Shown here: positions 1 through 7,403 of the stretch, piece after piece
Layout: each line of letters begins with the position of its first letter
Position numbering within the stretch: the first letter of the stretch is position 1
Assembly (NCBI RefSeq): GCF_025567315.1
Contig: NZ_JAOQJE010000006.1
Span: 1 to 64,000, forward strand
Direction: 5' to 3'
DNA: 64,000 bases
Origin: Agathobaculum ammoniilyticum
GTDB taxonomy: Bacteria; Bacillota; Clostridia; Oscillospirales; Butyricicoccaceae
Position numbers and translations under genes: made by a program
The notes under the pieces: generated by a model
Seen by the model: the letters and a program-made list of their open reading frames with translations, nothing else
The model's database searches: none
What the model was told of the DNA's origin: nothing

Positions 1-607
1 ACTCACAATGCGGGAAAGCAGCTACAAAGCCTATCCATTTCTCGCTGCCATTCGCCCTGACAGGGCTGATAAACAGGCGGTTTGCATCAGGGAAAGCGGT
101 GGCGAGCAAGGAAATCCGGTTGTTTTTGAGCATGGTCTGCACCTTGGCACATTGCTGGTACTGTCGGTATGCGGTTTTCAGCATGAGCCGTATCTCATCC
201 TCTGGGATGTACTGGGCATCGCCAGCCAGTGGTCAAGGCCGTAATTGGCCAACTTGATCGCGTCTTTCTTGTCGGTCTTGGCCCGCCGTAGACTGTTACT
301 CCCGTAGCCATGCATCAGCATGGCGTTCACCACGGAACCGTAAAACTCGGAATGGTAAAGGAGGCTGGCAACCGGCAAATGGCAGTTCCCCGCAGTCTCC
401 ATCAGTATGCGATTTTCGCCGTCCAGTTCCCACAGCAGTTCGGACAGTTCGTACAACTCAACATCTGTGTGTCCCACCTCAAAGTGAAGGGGGCACCATC
501 TCTCACAAAGGCCGCATGACGGCGATCATGCTTTTGCCTTTGGAAACATCAATGCCTACACAGTTTACGTTCACTCCCCCAATACAAAATTTGCAATCGG
601 AAACCAT
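1..607 (-). pseudogene. IS110-family transposase remnant (frameshifted, runs off window)
   Basis: Read leftward from an ATG at 607 this encodes the N-terminal DEDD nuclease part of an IS110 transposase: the opening CVGIDVSKGK block, then VNAMLMHGYG and RRAKTDKKDAIKLANYGLDHW-type motifs between about 250 and 480. The frame breaks near 525 (a stop follows MRPL) and again near 190, after which the family sequence resumes with a LMLKTAYRQYQQ-type stretch to the window edge. Two breaks in 600 bases mean an inactive copy, unless both are sequencing errors. The C-terminal transposase_20 domain is outside the window. Confidence 0.85.
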
Positions 608-770
608 CTTTCTCTCAATGTCGATTCAAGCTACTGCGTGACGCGGGCAACAAACCCAACCTGCTCAACCGAACGCTACAATGAGGGATGGGTAGCAGTA
701 TTGCATGCGGACACGAGAAGCCCAAGCGTCAAAGCGCTACCCGATTACACCCTGAGGTCTGAGAACGAAT

Positions 771-795
771 AAAGCACGCCAGCCAAGCGTGCTTT
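771..795. terminator. Hairpin, terminator-like
   Basis: Perfect 9-bp inverted repeat AAAGCACGC / GCGTGCTTT with a 7-base loop. A-rich on one side and T-rich on the other, it could work in either direction. No gene clearly ends into it now. Confidence 0.5.
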
Positions 796-992
796 ACCCA
801 GCAATTATATTGTAGTAGCATCAAAACACTTGTTTTAGAGTTCAGCAGGTCAATATAGGCCGATGTTAATGTAGCGGCATTTAGAAGAAAGCGATATGTT
901 GCTTTACGAAACCCTGAACATCGAAGACTGATCAAAAATTGCAAGTGCAAACCACAATAGGGATTCTTTTGGAAAGGCGGTAGCTGGTAATT

Positions 993-1031
993 AAAAGGCG
1001 TGTTTAACCATATGGTTTAAACACGCTTTTT
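993..1031. terminator. Hairpin, terminator-like
   Basis: Arms GCGTGTTTAACC and GGTTTAAACACGC pair with one bulged base around an ATAT loop and are followed by TTTTT. This is the form of a rho-independent terminator. Confidence 0.55.
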
Positions 1032-1320
1032 CAATTAAAGCATGTAACCTATCTTTTGTCGCTGTTGGTCCTATGTCAAGATTTAGCACAAGTTAAGCCT
1101 TTAGCGCAATATATGTGCATCATTAACCTTGGTCTTTTAACCTCTTGTTATCGGCTGTTAATTTTTTTTGCCGTAGCTATATATCGCATCAATCACCTAT
1201 TTATATCAGAAAAGATTTCCGGATTGATGCTCTATATGATCCTGTTTTTTTAATTATATGTTATTATCCGAAACAATTCCTGTCCCTTATTGCGCAAAAT
1301 AATTCTACACAACATATAAA

Positions 1321-1356
1321 ACAACGGCAGCAAGCATTACTGCTTGCTGCCGTTGT
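1321..1356. terminator. Long perfect hairpin, terminator-like
   Basis: A 16-base arm beginning ACAACGGCAGC pairs exactly with its complement around a 4-base loop. It lies just beyond the 3' end of the leftward serine recombinase and may end that transcript. A preserved 16-bp stem suggests selection or recent insertion. Confidence 0.55.
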
Positions 1357-1429
1357 TGATTGTGACCGCAAATACGTTCCTAACAATGTGTATGATTCGT
1401 ACCTGCGCGTTATGATGGAGCTGATGAGT

Positions 1430-1480
1430 CCAGTGTCGAACCCAGCTCCTGGGGTTCGACCTGGGATCAAATTGGTGGAG
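1430..1480. other. Candidate attL region
   Basis: GTCGAACCC (1435-1443) and GGGTTCGAC (1452-1460) form an inverted repeat, extended by CCAG/CTGG with one bulge. It is followed at 1470-1479 by TTGGTGGAGC, which overlaps the last codons of the recombinase. The same ten bases recur at 55786-55795 beyond the last prophage gene, in the same orientation. Serine integrases leave only short identical cores, so this is plausible, but ten bases is little evidence. Confidence 0.35.
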
Positions 1481-3038
1481 CAGAGCAGAGCTTAAACGAA
1501 CACTCAGCCTCGTTATTCTCTACTGCGTTAACTGCGGATTCTATTGGGATTTGGATTGTATTTTTATTGCCGGAGAAGCTGAACACCAGCCGCAGATCAT
1601 CGTCATAAGCATACACCGCGACCAGGAATGTGTCAAATAGGCGCGCTTGGTACTTCTTATCGTGAACATCGCCATCTCGGAACATCTCCAAGCCGGATAT
1701 AATGTCATCGCGGCTGACAGTCACGATGTCTGCCCGAGCCGCTGCGATATTAGCTTTGATGGTAGCACGCTCAGACTCCAGCTCGACCAGCCTGCTTTTC
1801 GTGGTTTCGGTGATGATGCCCTGCTCGATGGCGGACATGATGTTTTTTATGCCATGCTCCGTGCCGGCGAGTTGGTCTTCCAAAATGCCGACCTTGCTCT
1901 CGGCTTCCTTGCGCTCATTGTAGGCGACCGTGCTGTCGGCGATCCACTCGATAACATCGTCCTTCAGAGCATAGTCTTTGATGGCCTGGGCGACCTGCAG
2001 CTCAATTTCATCTCGGCGTACATTCTTTTTATCGCAGGTCTTTTCCGTTCGACGCTTCTGGCAGACGTAGTAGTAATGCAGGTTGCCGGAGCGTCCGGTG
2101 CCGGAGACGCCAGTCATGGGGCTTTTACAATGCCCGCAGAACAGCTTGCCGGTAAGCAGATAGTCACCATTGACGCGGTGACGCCCTTGCGGATTCTTCT
2201 TCGTGGTGATCACCTCCTGGACCTTGAAGTAAAGCTCGTCGCTGATAATCCTCGGGATGCCGCCCTCTTTGCGGACATCGCCGTAGATATAGATGCCGCG
2301 ATACCGTTCGTTGGAAAGGATCTTCTGAAAGCTCGACCGCCCCCACGGGCGACCGTACGAGGTCTTGATTCCCCGGACATTCAGGCTGGCCATGATATCA
2401 ACGAAAGCCTCACCGCAGGAAACGCGAGTGAATATCTCCCGGATAACCGCAGCCTTCGGCTCGTCGATGGCATAGTGCAGCGTTTCGTCCGCTTTATAGC
2501 CGTAGGGCAGATGGCCGTTCGCCACCATGCAATTCGCGGCGTTGTCATATAGGCCGCGCTTGATGTCCTCGGCCATGTTCTCGGAATAGAACTGGTTGAC
2601 ATTCATCATCGAGCGGGCGGCGAAGCGTCCAGCCGCAGTATCGTCGAAATCCTCCTCCACATAGAGAACGCGAACGCCCAGATCCTGAAGCCGAGCTTCG
2701 TTGATCAGAGCCTCCAGCATATTGCGCCCCATGCGGTTAGACTTCCACGCGATTACATAGCGGAACTTCCCTTTTGCAGCGTCAGTCATCATGCGCTGGA
2801 AGTCACGGCGCTTGTCGGTGCGGCCAGAAACGGCGCGGTCGGCATAGGTGTCAATGATCCTGATGCCATACTCCGCCGCCAGCTCGTAGCCCTTTTCGAA
2901 CTGCTGCTCTACGGAAATGTCCTTCTGGTTGTGGCTGCTGTACCGGCCATAGAGAACGCCCGGCTCTTCGATTTCCAGCTTCTTGCCCCGCTTCGGCTTC
3001 GCCGGGTGCTTTGCAGGTTTTCTCGGCAACAGCGCCAC
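1467..3038 (-). CDS. Large serine recombinase (phage integrase)
   Basis: 523 residues, the usual size of large serine integrases. Residues about 28-170 are the resolvase domain, with the nucleophile in GRYSSHNQ (Ser34/35) and arginines in SGRTDKRRDF and KSNRMGRN. A recombinase domain follows, then a zinc ribbon of the form CGHCKSPM ... CQKRR ... CDKK, then a coiled coil and C-terminal tail. It would integrate and excise the prophage. It is transcribed outward at the left prophage edge, and its last codons overlap the candidate attachment core, so integration might change the C-terminus. Such genes also occur in ICEs, but the phage genes alongside favour the phage role. Confidence 0.92.
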   Translation of the reverse strand: MALLPRKPAKHPAKPKRGKKLEIEEPGVLYGRYSSHNQKDISVEQQFEKGYELAAEYGIRIIDTYADRAVSGRTDKRRDFQRMMTDAAKGKFRYVIAWKSNRMGRNMLEALINEARLQDLGVRVLYVEEDFDDTAAGRFAARSMMNVNQFYSENMAEDIKRGLYDNAANCMVANGHLPYGYKADETLHYAIDEPKAAVIREIFTRVSCGEAFVDIMASLNVRGIKTSYGRPWGRSSFQKILSNERYRGIYIYGDVRKEGGIPRIISDELYFKVQEVITTKKNPQGRHRVNGDYLLTGKLFCGHCKSPMTGVSGTGRSGNLHYYYVCQKRRTEKTCDKKNVRRDEIELQVAQAIKDYALKDDVIEWIADSTVAYNERKEAESKVGILEDQLAGTEHGIKNIMSAIEQGIITETTKSRLVELESERATIKANIAAARADIVTVSRDDIISGLEMFRDGDVHDKKYQARLFDTFLVAVYAYDDDLRLVFSFSGNKNTIQIPIESAVNAVENNEAECSFKLCSAPPI

Positions 3039-3059
3039 CCCCTTCTAACGATAGATTTG

Positions 3060-3215
3060 CAGTAGTAGATATTCAGAATCAGAAACAGATTACAGATACA
3101 GTCTCAGATACAGATACAGGTACAGAGACAGTGCGCGCACGATCGCGCGCACACGCACGCGCGCACGCGATGTATCGCTACCCTATAGATACGGTATAGA
3201 TACCATATCCATAGG
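3060..3215. repeat. AGATACAG-type tandem repeats, alternating CG tract and inverted repeat
   Basis: Three simple patterns follow one another upstream of the recombinase start: degenerate repeats of CAGATACAG/CAGA (3080-3131), a 40-base alternating purine-pyrimidine tract rich in GCGCGCAC (3131-3171), and a TACCCTAT ... ATAGGGTA inverted repeat with GATACGGTA-like inner repeats (about 3179-3220). No gene fits. The position suits integrase promoter or binding sequences. Confidence 0.6.
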
Positions 3216-3219
3216 GTAT

Positions 3220-3735
3220 CTATTGTTCGATTTTATGGTTTTCCGCATATAAGCGCGCTGCGGGGAACTTCTCGAATAAATCGTCGAGACTGGAAATCTG
3301 GGTGGTTACCACAGAGCCGGATCTCGTATCAGAAAATAGACCACTTATTGTATCAGCCTCATCAGAATAGCCATCGCTGCTGAAGCGAAGCATTGAATTT
3401 CCAGTCACAGCCATGCTAACAGAAAAACAATCTCGAGAATCGGCATCGAACTCAGTTTCAAATGCTTCGCGCGTTGCCAGTACATAGTCCCCGAAAGACG
3501 ATACTTTCCCGGAGGCTCCAACGGAAACACGGAGGCTATATATCCCGTCTTCTTCTCCAACGGACAAAGATAAAACAGGTACATCTCCGGACAGCATAGA
3601 AGAAAGGCTATCTTCGTGGGCTTGTAGCTCCTGATCGACAGAGGCACTTTCTTGGACTTCGGACGAGCACCCAGCTAATGATAATGCCAATACACAGCAT
3701 AAGAAAACTGACCAGCCTTTGAACACTCTTTTCAT
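3220..3735 (-). CDS. Prophage lipoprotein of unknown function
   Basis: 171 residues from an ATG at 3735, preceded by GAGGAGG; an upstream in-frame start lacks a ribosome site. The N-terminus is a type II signal peptide: MKRVFKG, a hydrophobic stretch, and the lipobox LSLAGC, with Cys about residue 23 becoming the lipidated first residue. The mature part is acidic and serine-rich with no recognised domain. It is transcribed leftward between integrase and repressor, a usual place for genes expressed from the lysogen, so a surface effect such as superinfection exclusion is possible but only inferred. Confidence 0.75.
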   Translation of the reverse strand: MKRVFKGWSVFLCCVLALSLAGCSSEVQESASVDQELQAHEDSLSSMLSGDVPVLSLSVGEEDGIYSLRVSVGASGKVSSFGDYVLATREAFETEFDADSRDCFSVSMAVTGNSMLRFSSDGYSDEADTISGLFSDTRSGSVVTTQISSLDDLFEKFPAARLYAENHKIEQ

Positions 3736-3891
3736 GTTTACCTCCTCGCTTCTCAAACTCCCGCTCCTACACCATACCACGATGCGAAGTCAGTCGAAAG
3801 TGATAATATATCTTTTCAAAGCGAAACTGCATAAATTTTGATAGAATAACGATGCCGTAGATGGCAATTTTGCAAAGAAAGGAGTCCGGGC

Positions 3892-4029
3892 ATGGGACAC
3901 GATCATCAATCGGAAGCAGCAGCGAGGAGTATATTAAAAACGCTGCTCGCGGCCGAGCTGTTTTCAAAGCTTTCCGAAAGCCAGCAGGATATGATAATCA
4001 GCCAGCTAAAAGCCCTTTTATCACATTGA
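3892..4029 (+). CDS. 45-residue protein convergent with the repressor gene
   Basis: ATG at 3892 sits 7 bases after GGAG in AAAGGAG, and the frame stays open to TGA at 4029, giving an acidic-then-helical 45-residue protein. Its C-terminal end (LSESQQDMIISQLKALLSH) reads much like the C-terminal end of the adjacent repressor (LTPEKQDIIINVIKGLLAG). The two genes face each other and overlap by 32 bases at their 3' ends. It could be a peptide that binds the repressor, but that is inference; chance similarity in a short helix is possible. Confidence 0.5.
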   Translation: MGHDHQSEAAARSILKTLLAAELFSKLSESQQDMIISQLKALLSH

Positions 4030-4369
4030 TGATGATATCTTGCTTTTCCGGGGTCAGCAGCTCGAATAGCTCAATATACTCTTTTGTGCGCCCATCGCTC
4101 GTTTCAGCGGTGGGCGTTACGCTTCTTTCCATGCTGACATCATACCCCATAAGCCAGGCCTCGGAAACGCCGAGTGCGAGGCCGAGGATTGTAAGCTTGT
4201 CCTGCCCAGGAAGGGTCTTCCCTGAAACATACTGGCTCAAATCGTTCTTGTTGAGCTTTACGTCAAACCGTTTGCAATAAGGCTCTGCAGCGTGAAGAAT
4301 ATCGACCTGGCGCATCTTCTTGATGTCCATGATTTGCTTCAAACGCTGAGAAGTGCTGTACTCTTTCAT
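3998..4369 (-). CDS. XRE-family CI-like prophage repressor
   Basis: 123 residues. An HTH_3 fold occupies residues about 8-75, with VDILHAAEPYCKR and NKNDLSQYVSGKTLP as the helix-turn-helix region, followed by a helical oligomerisation tail. There is no LexA/CI-type peptidase domain, so induction by RecA-driven self-cleavage is not expected. The start at 4369 follows GGGGAGG. Its promoter overlaps a TTGAAC palindrome, which implies autoregulation. It opposes the DUF739 gene across the switch region and should hold the early operon silent. Confidence 0.85.
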   Translation of the reverse strand: MKEYSTSQRLKQIMDIKKMRQVDILHAAEPYCKRFDVKLNKNDLSQYVSGKTLPGQDKLTILGLALGVSEAWLMGYDVSMERSVTPTAETSDGRTKEYIELFELLTPEKQDIIINVIKGLLAG

Positions 4370-4398
4370 TGGTCTATCCTCCCCTTGCAGATGACATC

Positions 4399-4427
4399 AT
4401 TATAAAGGGCTTTGAACAAAAGTTCAA
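4399..4427 (-). promoter_or_regulatory. Leftward repressor promoter with overlapping operator
   Basis: On the minus strand, TTGAAC (4427-4422) and TATAAT (4404-4399) are separated by 17 bases, a near-consensus sigma-A promoter pointing into the repressor. The -35 hexamer is half of a perfect 16-bp palindrome, TTGAACAAAAGTTCAA (4412-4427), the likely operator for negative autoregulation. Confidence 0.75.
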
Positions 4428-4444
4428 TAGCGAAAAGAAAAAAA

Positions 4445-4530
4445 GTTCAACTTTTTTGAAAAAATGTGTTGCAAATCATCAAGGCGTATGGTATTCTAAC
4501 GACAGGTTCAAGGAAATTGAACTTTTGAAC
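4445..4530 (+). promoter_or_regulatory. Rightward early promoter with TTGAAC operators
   Basis: TTGCAA (4469-4474) and TATTCT (4492-4497), 17 bases apart, form the probable early promoter, about 50 bases upstream of the DUF739 start. Half-sites GTTCAA (4445, 4506) and TTGAAC (4517, 4525) surround it. A further ATTGAAGTTCAAT palindrome (4755-4767) and TTGAAC (4772) lie at the end of the DUF739 gene. Their shared sequence points to one regulator, most likely the repressor at 3998-4369. Confidence 0.7.
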
Positions 4531-4550
4531 AAGCTGAAAGGAGGATAAAA

Positions 4551-4769
4551 ATGGCGTACGATTACAGCAAGCTCTTGGGTCGCATCACCGAAAAGTTTGG
4601 AACGCAGGCTCGCTTTTCCGGCGCGATGGGAATGTCTGAGCGCAGTCTTTCTCTGAAGCTCAACAGCAAAGTACCGTTTAAGCAGCCGGAGATTTCCAAG
4701 GCCTGTTCTCTGCTGGAGATTGGCGATTCCGACATTCCTGCTTATTTTTTTACCATTGAAGTTCAATAG
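4551..4769 (+). CDS. Cro-like DUF739 protein
   Basis: 72 residues matching the DUF739 pattern common as the first early gene of Firmicutes phages: YSKLLGRITEKFG, then an HTH with QARFSGAMGMSERSLSLKLN, then the conserved PFKQPEISKACSLLEI. An AAAGGAGG site lies just upstream. By position it is the Cro counterpart of the leftward repressor and may compete for the TTGAAC sites. Confidence 0.85.
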   Translation: MAYDYSKLLGRITEKFGTQARFSGAMGMSERSLSLKLNSKVPFKQPEISKACSLLEIGDSDIPAYFFTIEVQ

Positions 4770-4799
4770 CCTTGAACTAATGGGAGAGAGGAGGTTCCG

Positions 4800-5006
4800 A
4801 TGCAGGTCGCAAGGTTTACGCCAACCGAGGAAAGCGAGCTGGTGAACGAAGTACATATCAACACGGCGGAGATTCCTGATTTTGTACGGGACAACCTCGC
4901 CGCAGCGACGCTGGATCTGATCCACGGAATACTTCGGCAGCCAGGTGGGCGCGAAGCGCTGGACGCAAAAACCGCAGCCAGACGCGCAGGCAGATCCGCA
5001 AAATGA
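4800..5006 (+). CDS. Phage early protein, unknown
   Basis: 68 residues starting after GAGAGGAGG. The N-terminal 40 residues are acidic and the tail is basic (RRAGRSAK). The middle, EIPDFVRDNLAAATLDLIHGIL, resembles small early proteins found next to Cro-like genes in clostridial phages. No domain is recognised. It is the second gene of the early operon. Confidence 0.7.
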   Translation: MQVARFTPTEESELVNEVHINTAEIPDFVRDNLAAATLDLIHGILRQPGGREALDAKTAARRAGRSAK

Positions 5007-5020
5007 AGGGAGTTGAAAGA

Positions 5021-5218
5021 ATGGCATATTACCGGACTTGCCCGCTTTGCGGGAGCAATAATGACCCGGGCGAAGCCTGTGATTGCCGCGAAACGAAAAA
5101 AGAGGTCGCCCCGCTGCATCGGGAACGACCTCGGGCAAATGCTTACCCACAGTCAGTTTACCAACCGCTCTGCGCGAAGTCAAGAGGTGAGGGGGTGCTA
5201 CCGTGGCAGAAGAGTTGA
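5021..5218 (+). CDS. Small cysteine-rich phage protein
   Basis: 65 residues from the ATG of MAYYRTCPLCGSN; a second ATG 18 bases upstream is less well placed after AAGGGAG. CPLCG followed by CDC looks like half a zinc ribbon. The tail is basic. Its end overlaps the next gene by 16 bases. Function unknown. Confidence 0.65.
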   Translation: MAYYRTCPLCGSNNDPGEACDCRETKKEVAPLHRERPRANAYPQSVYQPLCAKSRGEGVLPWQKS

Positions 5219-5580
5219 GAGAGCTCCGGCTTTCCAAGCAGATACCGGCCAAGGATATGGTCGCGGTGGTACAAGCCATCTACCCCAAGTACGACAAGAC
5301 CGTTCAAAGCAAGTGCGAGAACGGAGATGCCTACGGCGTGAGCCTGCGGCCGGACGCGATGGCGGCGCTTTATTCGCACTTCGCACCGGAACTGGCAGAG
5401 AGCCGCAAGACGGCCAAAAAGGACGCACACCGGCTGACCTGTCGTATCTCGGCAAGGCTTGAAACCGCTGACTACGAGGCGTTGCAACGGCTGATAGAGG
5501 CTGAGGGCTACGCCACCACACAGGACTGGCTGACCGCCACCGTCCGCCGCTACATCACAGAGGCAGGTGAAACCGAATGA
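5203..5580 (+). CDS. Phage early protein, unknown
   Basis: 125 residues from a GTG after GAGGGGG. The first 60 residues (KQIPAKDMVAVVQAIYPKYDKTVQSKCENG) look like an XRE-type helical segment. The last part, RISARLETADYEALQRLIEAEGY, resembles a ribbon-helix-helix or Arc-like dimerisation region. This suggests a small DNA-binding regulator, but no family is recognised with certainty. It overlaps the next gene by four bases. Confidence 0.7.
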   Translation: MAEELRELRLSKQIPAKDMVAVVQAIYPKYDKTVQSKCENGDAYGVSLRPDAMAALYSHFAPELAESRKTAKKDAHRLTCRISARLETADYEALQRLIEAEGYATTQDWLTATVRRYITEAGETE

Positions 5581-5795
5581 GCTACGATCTGCCAGACCAC
5601 CCCGTTATCCAAAACATGGAGCGCACCGGCTACCCGGACGGCAAGGAGCCGACCTTCCCGATTTGCCCCGTCTGTGGTGAAGAGTGCGAGGAAATTTTCA
5701 GAGACAAAGATTTGAATATCGTCGGCTGCGATATCTGCATCAAGCAGTCCGACGCATGGGAGGAGCCGGAGTGCTTCCCCGGAAAGGAGTATTGA
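5577..5795 (+). CDS. Small zinc-ribbon protein
   Basis: 72 residues with CPVCGEECEE near residue 30 and CDICIKQSD near 51, a two-knuckle zinc ribbon. The ATGA start overlaps the gene before, and the last base is shared with the next start, so it is translationally coupled. Function unknown; such proteins are frequent in clostridial phage early operons. Confidence 0.75.
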   Translation: MSYDLPDHPVIQNMERTGYPDGKEPTFPICPVCGEECEEIFRDKDLNIVGCDICIKQSDAWEEPECFPGKEY

Positions 5796-6175
5796 TGAAA
5801 GGACTGGTTATCACCACCGAAAACAAGATGCAGGTCAGGGAGTTCAACGAGCCTGCTTATGAGACCATCGGAAAGGCTGTCGGTGGATGGATCGAGGTCG
5901 TGCACCCGAAGGGCCTGCCCGGTCCGTTCTGCATGGTCGTCAACGAAGAGGGGTTGCTGCACGGTCTGCCGCTCAACCTGTTTGGCTGCATTCTCTACGA
6001 TACCGTGCGCCACGGAAATCCCATTGTCGGAGACATCGTGATTCTCAAAGAAGGCTTCACCACGCCCGGCGAGAGAGACTTTATCGGGCTGGACGAGGAC
6101 GACATCAAATTCCTCGGCGCAATGGCCGTCAGTCTGAGCGGCGGCGGTATCAAGTGGGAAAGCGAGGCGCGATAA
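5795..6175 (+). CDS. DUF3846 protein
   Basis: 126 residues from the ATG at 5795, after GGAAAGGAG. It has the DUF3846 signature: an N-terminal strand, IGKAVGGWIEVVHP, then CMVVNEEGLLHGLPLN and a GDIVILKEG block. DUF3846 proteins are widespread in phages and plasmids with no proven role. The stop shares one base with the next start. Confidence 0.85.
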   Translation: MKGLVITTENKMQVREFNEPAYETIGKAVGGWIEVVHPKGLPGPFCMVVNEEGLLHGLPLNLFGCILYDTVRHGNPIVGDIVILKEGFTTPGERDFIGLDEDDIKFLGAMAVSLSGGGIKWESEAR

Positions 6176-6432
6176 TGGCAAAGTTCTATTTTACCTACGG
6201 CACGGACGGCCAGCCGTTTTTCGGCGGCTGGACTGAGGTTGACGCCCCGGACCGTCGCTCGGCCTGCTCCGCATTCCGCGCCTATCACCCGGACAAGACC
6301 GAGGGCTTGCTGAACTGTTCCAGCGTTTATGATGAGGAGCACTTCAAGCTGACCGAAATGTACCGGGAAAGCAATTTCGGTTTCCGGTGCCACGAAATCA
6401 TCACTCTGCGGCGCGAAGCCGCTACCAACTGA
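6175..6432 (+). CDS. Small phage protein, unknown
   Basis: 85 residues beginning MAKFYFTYGTDGQPFFGGWTE, coupled by a one-base overlap to the DUF3846 gene. The pattern of an extracted aromatic start, then RSACSAFRAYHPDK and a C-terminal RCHEIIT, recurs with DUF3846 genes in Firmicutes phages. No fold can be named from sequence. Confidence 0.75.
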   Translation: MAKFYFTYGTDGQPFFGGWTEVDAPDRRSACSAFRAYHPDKTEGLLNCSSVYDEEHFKLTEMYRESNFGFRCHEIITLRREAATN

Positions 6433-6446
6433 AAGGAGCTATCACC

Positions 6447-7403
6447 ATGATTAGAAACCCGAACGACATCCAGGAGGGCGCGAAGAAAATCCGCATGCTG
6501 ATCGCCGGTTATCCCGGCATCGGGAAATCCACTCTGGCGCTGTCCGCCCCCAATCCCCTGCACATCGACGTTGACTTCGGTATCGACCGCATCGAGCCGC
6601 GCTACCGCAAGCCGTACATCCAGCCCCAGAGCTACGACGAGATCCTCGGCGATCTCACCCCCATCAATCTTCAGGACTTCGACACGCTGGTTTTCGATAC
6701 CGGCGGCAAGCTGATCTCGCTGATGTCCCTGTGGGCCATCAAGAAAGACCCGAAGTATGGTCAGCGCGACGGCAGCCTCTCCCTCAAAGGCTACGGCTTT
6801 GTTGGCAAGGAATTCGTCCGGCTGATGGACTACTGCTTCTATGAGCTGCAGAAAAACATCGTCATCGTGTTCCACGCCACGGAGGAAAAGGACGGCGACA
6901 ACACCCGCCTCCGCATCAAGGTCGAGGGCCAGACGAAAAACAACGTCTGGGAGCCTATGGACCTGGGCGGCTTCGTGGAAATCTACGGCAATGACCGCAC
7001 CATCGGCTTCTCCAACTGCGAGAGGTATTTCGCCAAGGGGACGCGCGGTATCTCCGGCATTCGCAAGATCCCCGCACTCGGCCCGACCAGCCCTAACGAC
7101 TTCCTGACGAAGCTGTTCGCCGAGTACAACGCCAAGGCCACCGCCGAGGTCGAGCAGAACGCAGTCGATCAGGCGGCATACGAGGCCGCGATGGTTGAGG
7201 GCACGGCCATCATCGCCGACATTGTCGATGCAGACACCGCCAACGCCGCCATGCCGAAATATCAGGCCATTAAGCACGCGCTGACCTCCAACAAGGAGTT
7301 GGGCGTTCTCTGGAACAAAAAGATCAAGGAATGCGGCCTGTTCTTCGACAAGGTTTTGAAGAAATACACGCCTGCGCCCGAGGAGGCAAAGGAGGCGGAG
7401 TAA
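6447..7403 (+). CDS. AAA_24/Sak4-like RecA-fold ATPase
   Basis: 318 residues from the ATG after GAAAGGAG. The Walker A motif is GYPGIGKST at about residues 24-32, and the Walker B-type strand is DTLVFDTGGK. The middle has the RecA-core layout of AAA_24 proteins, which include Sak4 phage recombinases. Next to a PD-(D/E)XK nuclease and SSB, a role in single-strand annealing or recombination-dependent replication is likely. The helical C-terminal third may contact SSB. Biochemical activity is inferred from family and context. Confidence 0.82.
   Translation: MIRNPNDIQEGAKKIRMLIAGYPGIGKSTLALSAPNPLHIDVDFGIDRIEPRYRKPYIQPQSYDEILGDLTPINLQDFDTLVFDTGGKLISLMSLWAIKKDPKYGQRDGSLSLKGYGFVGKEFVRLMDYCFYELQKNIVIVFHATEEKDGDNTRLRIKVEGQTKNNVWEPMDLGGFVEIYGNDRTIGFSNCERYFAKGTRGISGIRKIPALGPTSPNDFLTKLFAEYNAKATAEVEQNAVDQAAYEAAMVEGTAIIADIVDADTANAAMPKYQAIKHALTSNKELGVLWNKKIKECGLFFDKVLKKYTPAPEEAKEAE

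Larger units (their letters stand above)
608..1466. other. Gene-poor interval left of the prophage
   Basis: No reading frame here has a good ribosome site or recognisable protein. The interval is AT-richer than the prophage and holds three hairpins (771-795, 993-1031, 1321-1356) plus an inverted repeat at 1430-1464 next to the probable phage attachment site. It is probably the non-coding junction between an old IS110 copy and the prophage. Confidence 0.5.

Noticed and set aside
1647..2552. 301-residue rightward open frame
   Set aside because: Antisense to the serine recombinase, whose motifs are unambiguous.
3080..3220. CRISPR array
   Set aside because: The repeats here are short and directly adjacent without unique spacers; no cas genes in the window.
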